64,000 bases of DNA from Erinaceus europaeus (GCF_950295315.1 NC_080165.1:9078417-9142416); one strand, 5' to 3'; numbered from the stretch's first letter, positions 22,127 through 33,025 are shown. A program made the numbers and translations. Notes: a model not told the origin generated them from the sequence alone.

Positions 22127-22518
22127 CAAATATAAAGATTTTTAGGGTAGGTTCTTTGCACTAAATTGCCAAAAATACCAGCAGGAATTATTCTTCAGAG
22201 CTAGTGAAGGCTTTCAGGATACAGTGCTTTAGTATATGCAAAAACTGGCTATAAAAATATAAAGATATATTCTTTCTTTCAAAGTAAAACATGTTGGCTT
22301 ATGAACACTGGAGAGCAGGGTAATTTGAAGATAAAATGACTATAATTCAAAGACCAAAACAACCTTGTAAATGTTTAAGTATTTGTTTTTAGCTGGAATG
22401 GAAATGGATTAGCCTTGTGGATGGCCTTACATAGATAAGCTTGTGGCAGTAATATGGTTTATCAGCGGTCAGAGAGACAAGCAATGGAGGGGAAGAGTTG
22501 GGAAGAAGTCATTTATCA
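22127..22518. other. Intron 3 sequence without recognisable element
   Basis: I see nothing assignable here. Confidence 0.55.
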
Positions 22519-22697
22519 GGGCTAGGTGGTGGCGTACCTGGTTGAGCGTACATGTTCAAGGACCCAGGTTTGAGCCCCCAGCCCCCACCTGCAGGGGAAA
22601 AGCTTTACAAGTTGTGAAGCAGGGCTGCAGGTGTCTCTGTTTCTCTCTGTCCCCCTTCCTCTCTATTTCTGGCTGTCTCTATCAAATGAATAAAGGT
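22519..22697 (+). mobile_element. SINE type B
   Basis: The head GCTAGGTGGTGGCGTACC, the B-box GGTTTGAGCCC and the end CTATCAAATGAATAAA are visible. Confidence 0.87.
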
Positions 22698-22806
22698 AGC
22701 AAAACAAACAAAAAGTTATCTAAGACTAAAGCTTACATCAATAAGACTGGGTTCTAAATGCTTCATTTGCAATTCCATGAAGACCAGTTAAGTACAAAGA
22801 TTTTGG

Positions 22807-22950
22807 TGGCCACGGAAGTGGTCTAGCAGGTAGAATGCAGGACATGCAAGTCTGAGGCTCCAGGTCCCATCCCCAATAGCACAAATGACAGAGCAGAGAT
22901 GTTGTCTCTTTCTCTCTCTCCCCCTCCTTCTCTCTTGAAATAAAAACACT
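22807..22950 (+). mobile_element. SINE type E (tRNA-like, short)
   Basis: The head GGTCTAGCAGGTAGAATGCA, the B-box-like AGGTCCCATCCCC and a pyrimidine body ending TTGAAATAAAAACAC are visible. Confidence 0.65.
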
Positions 22951-22971
22951 CTTGTAGAGGGTATGGAGCTA

Positions 22972-23238
22972 GGGGCCGGGCAGTGGCACTTAGTATGAAG
23001 CGCAAGGACCGGTACAAGGATCCCAGTTCGAGTCCTCAGTTCCCCACTTGCAGGGGAGTCGCTTCATAAGTAGTGATGCAGGTCTAGGTGTCTATCTTTC
23101 TTTCTCCCTTTCTGTCCACCCCCCCCTCCATTTTCTCCCTGTCTTATAAAAAGAAAAGAAAGAAATAGAAAAAAATGTCAGCAGAAATGGTGGACTCATT
23201 GTCAGGCACCAAGCCACAGTGATAACCCTGGAGGCATT
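22972..23238 (+). mobile_element. SINE type A, long form, with internal deletion
   Basis: The head has lost bases after GGCAGTGGCACTTA. The B-box CAGTTCGAGTCC, the body and the second domain ending ATAACCCTGGAGGC are present. Confidence 0.83.
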
Positions 23239-23669
23239 TCTATTATATGAAGATGACCCTAGGCTACATGGAAATGATAGCGGGAGCTGTGTTCCAATAA
23301 AACTTTAGTTGTACAAATAGATGGTTCATACTGCAGGGCTTTGACTGTATTTGATCCAGCCCATAGATTTTCTGCCTCTCTGACTTGCTCAGCTTAAATG
23401 AAGAGTCTCGTTCTTCTTGATGATGATGATGATTTTCAGTTTTCAGCAATTAGTAGCAAGAGCTGAGGAGACAAGACAGTGGTTTTATGGGAGGTTCCAC
23501 TTTCTGTCTCCAGCACCACTGACAGCTAGAACTGAGTGGGGCTCTGGCCAAAAAAAAAAAAAAAAAGCTGATGGGGGGAAAAGAGAAAGGGAAAGAAAGA
23601 GAGAAATAAAGAAAGAAAAGGCAGAAGAAAGAAAAAGAAAGAAAGAGGAAAGGAAAACAGAAAAGCACT
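23239..23669. other. Intron 3 sequence with poly(A) and purine tract
   Basis: Unassigned sequence is followed by a poly(A) run at about 23551-23566 and a GAAA-rich purine tract at 23577-23660. Confidence 0.6.
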
Positions 23670-23675
23670 GTCTTC

Positions 23676-24119
23676 TGTTGTTTTCGACGGGTTATGTCGT
23701 TTTCACCGGGCTGGCTTCACGGGCGGGAAACAGACGACCAGGGACTCATGGTTGAGCTGTAGGCAGTATCTCTTTATTCATGCAGGACGCAGCACAATCT
23801 AAGCCGAGCTAAGTTAAACTCAAAGTACAGTACTCTAAAACTCACAATGCTGTCTTTATATATACTTGCCAAGTAAGGTGGAAATAGGATGTGACATAGA
23901 GAGGGTGGAGAGAAAAGTGACTGGTGAAAATCAGAGTGTGACAAAGAGGGGGCAGATTAGGCGAGAATCCTATCACTGAACCACAAATGCCCTGGAGGGA
24001 GGGTGGAACTTGTTAACAGTGGTTATGTAAATAGAATGAAGTGGTTATGTAAATAGAATAGTGTTAAGCAGAGGGGATTTAAACCAAATGAAACAGAAGG
24101 GGTCTCATGCATACCAACA
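23676..24119 (-). mobile_element. Solo LTR of an endogenous retrovirus (class II-like), antisense
   Basis: The 444-bp element starts TGTTG and ends CAACA on the + strand. It is flanked by a perfect 6-bp duplication GTCTTC (23670-23675 and 24120-24125). On the - strand it has a TATATATAAAG box (about 23855-23864) and an AATAAA polyadenylation signal (complement at 23773-23778) in the order expected of U3-R-U5. Its U3 carries two copies of GTGGTTATGTAAATAGAAT (24019-24037, 24041-24059). There is no internal retroviral sequence, so this is a recombined solo LTR. Six-base duplications are typical of class II (beta-like) ERVs; the class is an inference. Confidence 0.9.
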
Positions 24120-24125
24120 GTCTTC

Positions 24126-24372
24126 CTGCTCTGTTGAAGAGATAGGTAACATGTCAGAATAATCAGATAGGTATGGTGGTTAGGAAAAGGTGTCAATTAT
24201 CCTGGTATTTTTCCTTAAAACTTGTTCCACACCTTCTCAGTCAGTCTCTCTCTCTTTCTCTCTCTCTCTCCCAGTACAGTTCAGTTTTACCTTATGGCTC
24301 TGCCTCTAGGAGTATCTGCTACAAACTGTCTCTTAAAGCAATGCAAAGCATAAAATAGGAGGGGGTGACTTG
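24126..24372. other. Intron 3 sequence with (CT)n patch
   Basis: A short TCTCTCTC run lies at 24246-24270. Nothing else is recognised. Confidence 0.6.
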
Positions 24373-24618
24373 GATTCATTGTTGTAGTTATTATTGTTAT
24401 TGATGTCATTGCTGTTGGATAGGACAGAGAGAAATGGAGAGAGGAGGGGAAGACGGGGGGGGGGGCGGGGGGAGAGAAAGAAAGATACCTACAGACCTGT
24501 TTCACTTCTTGTGAAGCGACTCCCCTGCAGGTGGGGAGCCGGGGGCTCGAACCGGGATCCTTATGTTGGTTCTTGTGCTTCACGCCATGTGCGCTTAACC
24601 CGCTACTGCCCGACTCCC
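24373..24618 (-). mobile_element. SINE type A, tail shortened
   Basis: The copy begins within the TTGTTGTAGTTATTATTG tail motif and runs to the head end CTGCCCGACTCCC. A long G run at about 24455-24472 interrupts the body. Confidence 0.88.
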
Positions 24619-25534
24619 GGCACAGTCTCATTCCTAAAGGGCTGGACTGCGGTTCCAAGGAGAACTTTGGGCAACGAAGATTGCACTGGTTTGTTTAAGT
24701 CCAGACACAGCTCTGCTGCTCAAAGCCTGGGTGGGCCTGTTCAGAGCACTTCCTCTCTCTAAATCTCCATCTGGCATGTGAAGTGAGATCTAAATCCATC
24801 ACAGGAGGGCCTCCAGATTGTGATCAGTGTGGTTGTTTTTGCCATAACTGAACAGACTGCTGCCACAACGACATCTATCAGAGAAAGCACTACCCTGGTC
24901 AGTCTGTCTGTCCGTCCGTCAGCATGCTATGTCCTGGGTGACAGTTTGCTGTTACTTAGAGATAAGAGGAGGAACTCCAAACTGATGCCGAAGGAGGAAG
25001 GATATGCTCATTACCACACGAAAGAGTGTTCCCTCAAGCTTGTAATAGAGTGAGGTCAAGGCAGCAACCATTTTCACTTAAGCCAGGATGTGCGTTGGGG
25101 AGGACCGTGAGGACATGTGGTAATTCTGAAAGCGCCTAGAGAGAAACTGAGGCATTTTAGGAGTATGTGTGGCCGGGATTACGTAGTTATTGCAGAACTT
25201 ATGCTTTGAGTCCTTCAGTCATTTCCAAGTGTGTCACCTTACTGCAAAAGGCAGTGCTTTATCAGGTATCTTGTTCATTTCTGAATTTTATGCTGTGAGA
25301 GACTTGGGTCTCTCCCTATGGGCCAGGGAACCCCAATTACAAAGAGAACTCCTGAGCAAAGCAGGTACCCCTGGTAAATTCTTGACTTGTTTTGAAAAAA
25401 CAAAACACTGTTCAACGCAGGGATCAACAGCTCATCTTCATCAACTTGTAAGCAACGAGCAGATTCTGGGATATACGTCTGCTGGCCGCACAACTCTTCC
25501 ATTCCAGCTCACTGTCACTTAAGAGGTTGGTGGA
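24619..25534. other. Intron 3 sequence without recognisable element
   Basis: This is mostly unique-looking sequence. The open frames within it resemble no protein I know. Confidence 0.5.
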
Positions 25535-25830
25535 GGCTTTTAGAAAGAGAAGGGCGAAGATGGGATGACCCCACTCGGAGACAGAAGTTGGAAAAATAGG
25601 AGCAGCAAGGAAAGCACAGAACAGAACTTGGACTGGAGTTGGTGTACTGCACCAACGTAAAGGTCTCTGGGGTGGGGGTGGGAGTGGGGGTGGCGGGTGA
25701 GTTCAGGTCCTGGAACTTGATGGTGGAGGAGGGCCTAGTGGGGGTTTGAATTGTTATGTGGAAAACTGAGAAATGTTACATGTGTGCCAGCTACTGTATT
25801 TTACTGTTGGCTGTAAATAAAGGGGAAAAA
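25535..25830 (+). mobile_element. L1 LINE 3' end
   Basis: GATGGGATGACCCCACTCGG, AGAACTTGGACTGGAGTTGG, a G-rich tract (25669-25698) and TGTTGGCTGTAAATAAAG correspond to the 3' UTR seen in the copies at 44755, 48172 and 59398. Confidence 0.8.
25669..25698 (+). other. G-rich tract with quadruplex potential in an L1 3' UTR
   Basis: Five runs of three or more G lie within 30 bases. A G-rich 3' UTR tract is a known feature of L1. Confidence 0.75.
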
Positions 25831-25882
25831 TAGAGAAAAAAACGACATTGAGGTTTTCAATGTACTGAAACCCTCTTCCTTC

Positions 25883-25917
25883 ACACACACACACATACAC
25901 ACACATATATATATATA
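25883..25917. repeat. (CA)n/(TA)n microsatellite
   Basis: A CA run passes into a TA run directly before a SINE tail. Confidence 0.9.
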
Positions 25918-26117
25918 TTTAACTATATTTATTAGATAGAGACAGAGAAATTGAGAGGGGAGGAGAAGAAATAGAGATGGAGACAAAGAGACACCTGCAG
26001 CTCTACTTCACCACTCGTGAAGCTTTCCTCCTGCAGGTGGGGACCAGGGGCTTGAACTCGTGTCCTTGCACACTGTAGAGTGTGTTCTTAACCAGGTGTG
26101 TCACCTCCTGCCTCCCC
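25918..26117 (-). mobile_element. SINE type B
   Basis: The TATTTATTAGATAGAGACAG tail side and the head end GTCACCTCCTGCCTCCC are visible. Confidence 0.86.
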
Positions 26118-26755
26118 TCCTCATATATTCTTGTCATTCCCCAATAGTGTAAATGTTACTCTCTCCACTGAATTGGGTTCTTAAATTAGTAGGAAACTCC
26201 ACATCCACGCATCCTTGTAATTTGTTGCGACATTGTGCTTAACAAGATAATCTAAAAATTTGCGGTCGATTCTGAAAAATGTGGGGCATTTCCCTCGTTT
26301 AAACGTAGAAGGCAGAATTGATAGACATGGTGTATTCTTTTCCAGAAAGACAGTGTGTGAGTGGGGTCTCACCTGTAGGTAGGTGATGGCTGAGTGCCCT
26401 GTAGGACATGTCAAAGGTGCGGTCACAGCTCTTCTTGTTCACCTGCATTTTTCTGTAGCCGTGACAGCTATGAACTCATCCAGGGAAAAGAGCCATGGGC
26501 GTATTAGTTTAGAGGAAGAACTAGTCTTACATTTATCTAGCATTTATACCTCTTTATTCTGCTTTTTTGCTGTGTTCCCTCCTGTTTGAAAGTTGTTGTC
26601 CAGAGGTTGAATTATTTTTCTAAAGAGAAGCTAAATAGTGAGTCTGCCTGCCCCTGAATTACTTGTACATGACTGAAGCAGGGTAACATGGTACGTGAAG
26701 TCAACTTACCTGTGGGCACTGCGTTGCACTGCTCTGACGTAATGGAGGAAGTTTT
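26118..26755. other. Intron 3 sequence without recognisable element
   Basis: I see no gene or repeat here. Confidence 0.5.
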
Positions 26756-27156
26756 TATTATTATTATTATTTTTTATAATTTTTGTAAAGTTTTTTATGT
26801 ATAAAAAGGAAACATGGACTAAACCATGGAATAAGAGCATACATCTTCCCACAGTTCCCACCACCAGACCTCTGTATCCCCTCTCCTCCCGATAGCTTTC
26901 CTATTCTCTATCTAGCCTCCGGGAGTATGGAATCAGGGTCATTGTGGGGTGCAGAAGGTGGAAGGTCTGGCTTCTGTAATTGCTTCCCTGCTGAACATGG
27001 GTGTTGACAGGTGGATTCATACGCCCAGTCTGCCTCTCTCTTTCTCTAGTGGGGAAGGGCTCTGGGAAAGCTGGGCTCCAGGACACATGGGTGGGGTTGT
27101 CTGTCCAGGGAAGTCTGGTTGGCTGGCATCATGCTACCATCTGTAACCTGGTTGTT
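26756..27156 (-). mobile_element. Family X repeat, 3' part (split by an LTR)
   Basis: A TTATTATTATT tail, CCCACCACCAGACCTCTGTA, GGTGCAGAAGGTGGAAGGTC and CAGGACACATGGGTGGGG are visible. The element continues at 27624 after the inserted LTR. Confidence 0.86.
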
Positions 27157-27623
27157 TGTTGGGAAACTGTGCCGATGCAGTCACATCCACCATGTTGTCC
27201 CCTCAGGATATTGTCAATTCTCACGAGAGTTGAACCTATATTCCCAGAGTGCCTTGCTCCACCACGTTGTCCCCTCAGGGTATTGTCAATTCCTGCGAGA
27301 GTTGAAAACAAGTCCTGCGAGAGTTGAAATGCAGAGGTACTCTCCGGAGTACCTTTCCCGACCAATCCTGTCCCGACTTCCACTTCCACTTTTTATCCTA
27401 TAAAGCCTGCTGCTGCTGCGGGTCCCCCTCTCTCTTTGCCCCTTTTCACCTCTGCGCCCAGACACAGAGAAGGGTGCTGCGCGTAGCGGGAGGCGGCCAT
27501 TTTGCTAGCTCCATGTGGCCTGAACTGCTGCGCTCTCACCCAACTCTGAGGTGCCCATGTGAATAAAGATTTGTGTTGACTCTCCTCTCTGCTCTTCTCT
27601 CTCCCCGGCAACACAGCCCGACA
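27157..27623 (+). mobile_element. Solo LTR of an endogenous retrovirus (class II-like)
   Basis: This 467-bp element begins TGTTGGG and ends CCCGACA, a near-perfect terminal inverted repeat. Flanking 6-mers GTTGTT and GTGGTT differ at one base and are the target duplication; the uninterrupted relative at 54635-55690 shows the empty site. A TATA box lies at 27399-27404 and AATAAA at 27562-27567. U3 contains two copies of a segment of about 48 bases (27187-27234, 27259-27306) plus a third short copy of TCCTGCGAGAGTTGAAA (27313-27329), as in enhancer duplications. No internal viral region remains. Confidence 0.9.
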
Positions 27624-28332
27624 GTGGTTGAGAAGAGAGTTAACATACAAAGCCAAACAAATTGTTGACCAGTCATGGACCTAAGGGCTGGAATAGTGCA
27701 GATGAAGAGCTGGGGGGGGGGGTGTGCTCCATTTTATAGATAACTAGTAGGCATATTTTAGTTAAATTCCAAAGGGACTGTGGCTATACTATTTATTTAT
27801 TTTTGCCCCTGAGCCTGAAATCTGATATACAGGTGGATCCAAGTTATTGTCTGGGGAGATGATGCCCTGGCTGGAAAAAGGGCCAGAAAGTTGGATCAGG
27901 AAAGATAGTAGCTTCCTAATATGGGAAAGGGGTATAAATATTGTTGACTGTAAACACCACTGATTTGATGTGATCTGGGGCCCATAATCAGCTTAGGATC
28001 CTGTGTGACCTCTGAATCCCTGTAGATCTGAGCTCACAATTCTGTGGTCATGAATAGGAACATTCCAGGCTGCCCCAATATTGACCTGTCTTCCTAAGGT
28101 GTAGCATAGAGTATGTTGTCCATCCTCCCATCGGAGGCTGGAACATTCTCTACTGTTAATGATCTAAGTTGAGGGCAAGGTCCTATGGGGGCCCACAAAG
28201 GGGTCTATTATGTTGTTCCTGATAGAGATAACCGGTAACAATGCAGAGAGGGATTTATTCGAGGTCTAGGCACATCAAGTCTGTTTGGGAATCTCAGGAC
28301 TCCCCGACTAGGGCCCCAGCGGATGGGGTGGC
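27624..28332 (-). mobile_element. Family X repeat, 5' part (split by an LTR)
   Basis: This part matches the copy at 55000-55690 throughout: AAAGCCAAACAAATTGTTGA, GGTGGATCCAAGTTATTGTC, GGAACATTCCAGGCTGCCCC and GGGCCCCAGCGGATGG. It contains no reading frame of note. Confidence 0.85.
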
Positions 28333-28914
28333 CTGATAGTGACTAAAGAGTCATTGTTAAAGTATGCCAGTCTCTTGCCCTTATTCAGCTTTTGTAGTCC
28401 TTTCTTTGATAAGGTTAGCTTTGGACTGAGTGAGAGAACTGTAATAGGAAGTAGGTGAGGAGGGTATCTAAGTCTAAGTAGACACTATTTCATTAGGAAC
28501 TTGATACTGGCTTACTACAGACTGTTGTGTATTTTTGCTTTCAGGTATATATTTTGCCCTAATTTATGGATACATGTGAACATATGTTCTATTTTATGGG
28601 ACCTGGTCTATATCTAGGTGTTGGGGCTTTGTTAGGAAGTGAACCTCCTGGAATGGAATTAGAGAATCCTATGAAAGGAAAGGTCTTACCCAAGTAATGA
28701 GGGTGAAGGATTGACATTTTTCTTCCTGAGCCTAGCAGCTAAACAACAACACGTTCCTTCTCATCTGTGTGTTGCCTTCAGACCGAACTCAGTGACAACT
28801 TCTCCCTCCCTCCCAGGTCCTTATGAAACTCAGTAACAGGCTTAGCAAAAACATTTCCTTTCTTCCCACTTGCGATGTCCCCATTACTGTTGACCCAAGT
28901 GTGGGAGAATTGTT
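28333..28914. other. Intron 3 sequence, possible further family X 5' sequence
   Basis: The region follows the longest matched part of family X. I have no second copy here to define whether it belongs to the repeat. Confidence 0.4.
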
Positions 28915-29231
28915 TTTTTTTTTTTTGGGGGGGGGGGTTATTGCTGGGGCTTCTCTGTGCCTGCACTAGGAATCCACTACTTCTGGAAGCTATTTTTTCC
29001 CTTTTGTTGCCCTTATTGTTTATTGTTGTCGTTGTTTTGGACAGGACAGGACAGAGAGAAATCATGAGAGGGTAGGGAGACAGTGAGGGGGAGAGAAAGA
29101 CCTGTTTCACTGCCTGTGAAGCGACTCCCCTGCAGGTGGGCAGCTGGGGGCTCAAACCAGGATCTTTACTCCGGTCCTTGCGCTTTGTGCCACGTGCGCT
29201 TAACCCACTGAGCTACCTACTACCTGGCCCC
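28915..29231 (-). mobile_element. SINE type A, long form, with target duplication
   Basis: TGGGAGAATTG flanks both sides. The poly(T)/poly(G) start, the second domain and the head end CTACCTGGCCCC are visible. Confidence 0.91.
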
Positions 29232-29689
29232 TGGGAGAATTGGTTTTTATTGGGTGTTATGAAGCAGACATGTTTCCAGAGTCAGTTTTGCAGGCTTCGT
29301 CCTCTTTCTAAGATAGCAATGAGATGCAACTCCACTGTGAGCACACTTCCCATATAGATATTTCCTAGACGCAGCAGTGCACGGTTAGGGGGCCGATGTC
29401 ACGTAACTAGAAGCTGTGCCTGGACATATTTGAACAGTTTTAATATACTTTTCATTCAGGCTTTAAGGAATGACAAAACCCCATCATGTACAGTGTTGGA
29501 AATGAAGAATGAATATGTTAAGAATTTCAGAATAAGTGTTTCTCCACTTGAATTGTTTTCTAAAGTGAGTTCAGTATGCTTGCTACTAGTGACATAAAGA
29601 AGAACAAGAGACAACAGACTGTGACTATGAATCTTTCTTAGCATCTTTAAAAGAAAGATCTCTATGATTTTGTACCTATGTTTCTTTAA
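29232..29689. other. Intron 3 sequence without recognisable element
   Basis: Nothing assignable is seen. Confidence 0.5.
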
Positions 29690-29850
29690 CTTAGACTTGC
29701 ACAGTGCTTATGGAATGCTATATGCTGTTTTATGCACTGTAGAAATATCAACTTGTTTTTCATAAATAAGTGTTAGGCTGTTATCACTGTACAGGTAGAA
29801 AAAACCAAGATATAGATTTCCTAACTTGATCAAGGTAACCTACAGTAGGG
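29690..29850 (+). repeat. Probable MIR fragment
   Basis: ACAGTGCTTATGGAATGC, a TATCACTGTACAGGTAGAAA motif and a GATCAAGGTAACC stretch follow MIR order. The match is diverged and made by eye. Confidence 0.5.
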
Positions 29851-29957
29851 AAGCTTTGTGAGTGATGAAGCAGGTCTGCAGGTGTCTCTCTCTCTTTCTC
29901 TCCCTCCCTATCTCCCTTCCCTGCTCAGTTTCTCTCTGCCCTTTCAAGTGAAAATAG
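29851..29957 (+). mobile_element. SINE type B/A body fragment
   Basis: Only the body (GATGAAGCAGGTCTGCAGGT and the pyrimidine tract) remains. The tRNA head is missing. Confidence 0.75.
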
Positions 29958-29999
29958 AAAGAGGTAGGAAGTTAGATTGGGGTGTTTTTATTTTTTAAA

Positions 30000-30096
30000 A
30001 AACATTTCCAGAGTACCACCCTGGTTCTGGTGGGCATTGAACTTGGGACCTCATGCTTGAGAGTCCAGTGCTTGATTGTCCTGGACCAGAGAGATG
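30000..30096 (-). mobile_element. SINE type C, diverged
   Basis: GGGACCTCATGCTTGAGAGT and CCAGTGCTTGATTG are the complement of the type C head. Confidence 0.7.
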
Positions 30097-30969
30097 AATT
30101 TTCTACCAGTCTGACTCTAGGCAGTGCCCCTTGAGTTGTAGAATATGGATTTTTCTTCAGTTGTCTAAGGCTAGAACTTGATAGGTTTTTATCTGAGTTT
30201 TTTTTTTTTAAACCATGTTCAGTCAAGAAGATTTTATTCCCTTTAGCATGACCCAGTTCTGATATCAAAAATACCACAAAACAAACAACAGTAATGAATT
30301 CTTTTCTGCGACTGTTCAATTTCTCATGTTACACTTTTTTTTTCTCCTTAGGTTGCTTAGGGGAGAAAAAATTTATGGTGTCAGGTACTCAATGACCAAG
30401 GTCTCTTCAGGGCACTTTTTTTTTTTTTTAAAGGTTGTTTCAAATAAGTCAGAGGTGATGGAGCCCTGCAAATCTGAACTCACATCTGTTAAACATGGTC
30501 AGTCCCAGACAAGCAAACAGCAGCTGTCTGCAACCCAAGAAGCCCTCCTTCCTTTGCCAGAAACCTCCTTGACTGAAAAGTCCAGTCATCCTGCTTGTCA
30601 GCCCAGATTTCCTATGGGAAGTAGGCTTGAAGTGTAAACATTGGGAAGCCGGTCTGAAGGGAGATTATTCCATCCACGAGACACAGCTGTTTTACAGCAG
30701 CAGGAAAGGGAAGGCTCTTTTCCATTCCCTTCAGTCTCTGCCTTTTCTACCTTGGTTTCCGGTAATCCCTGCTGAGTGGATAACACCGTTTTGTTTAGCC
30801 TGGTAGGATGATTGGGGATTAGAAGGAGGAAAGCCTCTTATCATCACATCCTAAAAAGTTTCTGTTGTTGGAAAGGTTAGGAGTTGAACCTTCACCCTTG
30901 GGAGTTTGTAGCTATTGTCTCCCCAGAGACCAACTCCAGTCCAAGTTCTGCTTAGTGTTCTCTCTTCTG
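30097..30969. other. Intron 3 sequence without recognisable element
   Basis: This is unique-looking sequence with two poly(T) runs (about 30201 and 30419). The 103-codon frame across 30326-30637 resembles nothing I know and starts in low-complexity sequence. Confidence 0.45.
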
Positions 30970-31262
30970 GTCTGCTTTTTCAACTTCTGCCTGAGAGGGA
31001 GATCACCCCATATTCATCCTTCTGTTTCTGACTTATTTCACTTAACATGATTCATTCAAGCTCCATCCAAGGCGGACTGAAAATGGTGAAATCACCATTT
31101 TCTATAGTTGAGTAGCATTCCATTATATATATAAGCCATAACTTGCTCAGCCACTCATCTGTTATTGGACAACTGGGTTGCTTCCAGGTTTGGGCTCATA
31201 CACACTGTGCTGCTATGAACATGAGTAAACACAGATCTTTTTGGATGGGTTGATAAATCATT
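30970..31262 (-). mobile_element. L1 LINE 3' region, fragment
   Basis: CAACTTCTGCCTGAGAGGGA, GTAGCATTCCATTATATATA and CCACTCATCTGTTATTGGAC match the - strand L1 at 48420-48700 in the same order. Confidence 0.82.
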
Positions 31263-31281
31263 CTTCATGAGATCTTGGGTG

Positions 31282-31552
31282 TCCAGGTCACACTGTATAG
31301 GGGCTGGTCAAGGGCCCTGATTTCATTCCCCTCTCCCCACCTGCAGTGGGGGCTCTTCATGAATAAAGAAGCAGGTCTGCAGGTATCTTTCTCTCCCCCT
31401 TCTATGTCCCCCACCCCTCAATTTCTGTCTGTCCTTTCAAATAAAAATAGAAAGAAAAGGAAAAATGGCCTTCAGAGGCAGTGAATTCTTTGCACAGGCA
31501 CCGAGTCCCAGCGATCACAATAATTCTGGTGGCAAATACATAAAAAAAAAAA
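31282..31552 (+). mobile_element. SINE type A-like, long form
   Basis: A degraded head, CCCCACCTGCAGTGGGGGC, GAAGCAGGTCTGCAGGTATC and the second domain GCAGTGAATTCTTTGCACAG followed by an A tail are visible. Confidence 0.8.
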
Positions 31553-31778
31553 AATTGCAGAATTTACATAGAATTCACCATTGAAGCTTATAGATGGCAC
31601 ATCCGATTTCAAAAAAATAGGTGGGTTCAAGTTTATAAATTTAAAAAGGTATAGTTCTCACTACAATTCATTAATAAGACTATTAATGAAATATTCTGTG
31701 ATTTTTCTTTTTTTGTAAAATTATGTCACTAAGGAAAAAAAAAGCCTTGTAGCCAGGATATGAAATGTGCTATCCAGG

Positions 31779-31936
31779 GCTGGCAAAATAGCTCAGTTGG
31801 ATAGTGTACTGACTGCCTCACCATGGGGCAACTCAAATTTGAGAGTAGCTTATACTGCTGCATTGAAGAAAGCTTCAGTGCAGAGGTCTCCTTCACTGTC
31901 TCTCTCTCTCTGTTTGTCTATATCTTAAGAAAAAAA
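31779..31936 (+). mobile_element. SINE type E (tRNA-like)
   Basis: The head AAATAGCTCAGTTGGATAGT is strongly tRNA-like (A-box). A B-box-like AACTCAAATTTGAGAG, a CT-rich body and a poly(A) tail follow. Confidence 0.72.
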
Positions 31937-32586
31937 AAAAGCTAAGACAAAGCAATGCACTAATTAAAGTAGCCTTCACGTGTCTTGTTGGCTGAGAGGT
32001 AGCAGCAGTTTAGACCTAATCTCTCCTTTCTCACATGACCCGGCATTGTTCAGTTCTTGTTTTTTTCCTTTTCTTGCTTAATTCCCCCTGGGCTCTAGAT
32101 CACTGTACTCTTCCAATTCTTCTCTCGCTCTCTTGGCTCCTTGGCTGGCTCCTCTTCAGCCAACTTGCAAACAGCTCAGTGCCCCAAGAGACATAGACTC
32201 TTTTCGACCTGTATGCTCTCCCTCGCCTAGGAAACCATGGCTTGAAATACCATCGGCTAATTCCCAAGTGCATACTTCCAGCCTGGATCTTACAGCTGCA
32301 AATAGGATGGGAATGTTCACCTCCCTACTTGATAGACCCAGATCCCAGGTCTAGAGGAGGTACCTCGTACTTCAGAACTGGGGCTGGGGAGACAGCATAG
32401 TCATCTGTAAAAAAGAAAAGAAAAGAAAAGAAAATAGACACATACCAAACCATTCCTCCCCACCAGTCATCCACTGCAGTCAAGTTGCTCCTTGTTCTCT
32501 CACTTGATGTTTCATCCACCACTAAATCCTATTTGCTTGATCTTCAAAATACAGGCAGAAGTTGATCACTTCCTTTTATTTTTGAT
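31937..32586. other. Intron 3 sequence, mostly unannotated
   Basis: A truncated tRNA-like piece (GGGGCTGGGGAGACAGCATA) followed by (AAAAG)n lies at 32384-32434. Otherwise nothing is recognised. Confidence 0.5.
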
Positions 32587-33025
32587 GGGGCTGGGCAGTG
32601 GCTCACGCAGTTAAATCTTGCAAGGAACCAGATTTGACCCCTCATTCCCTGCCCACCTGGAGGGGGGATGCTTCATGAGTGGTGAAGCAAAGGAGGTTTG
32701 CAGGTGTCTCTCTTTTTCTTCTCTATCTCTCCCTTCTTAACTTTTTTTTTTTTTTTTTTGGTCTTACTGGACAAAATGATGAGCGAAAAAGAAAGAAGAA
32801 AAGGAAAGGAGAAGGAAAGGAAGGGAAGGGAAGGGAAGGGAAGGGAAGGGAAGGGAAGGGAAGGGAAGGGAAGGGAAGGGAAGGGAAGGGAAAGGAAAGG
32901 AAAGGAAAGGAAAGGAAAGGAAAGGAAAGGAAAGGAAAGGAAAGGAAAGGAAAGGAAAAGAAAAAAATGGCTGCCAGAAGCAGTGGATTTGTAGTGCCAG
33001 CATTGAGGCCCAGCAAATAAAAGGG
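32587..33025 (+). mobile_element. SINE type A, long form, split by a pentanucleotide array
   Basis: The head and body run to 32740. The second domain ATGGCTGCCAGAAGCAGTGG resumes at 32966. The intervening tail-linker has turned into the purine array at 32800-32960. Confidence 0.85.
32800..32960 (+). repeat. (AAGGG)n then (AAAGG)n pentanucleotide array
   Basis: There are about 14 uninterrupted AAGGG units (32821-32890), then about 13 AAAGG units (32891-32955). Mixed GGAAA units lie on the left side. The open frames on both strands here are repeat artefacts. Confidence 0.96.

Noticed and set aside
30326..30637. 103-codon frame in intron 3
   Set aside because: It starts in low-complexity sequence, lacks recognisable domains and shows no splice or promoter context. 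Chance cannot be excluded.
31779..31860. Possible tRNA gene
   Set aside because: The A-box and B-box resemble a tRNA, but a CT-rich body and poly(A) tail follow and no cloverleaf closes, so it is a SINE head.
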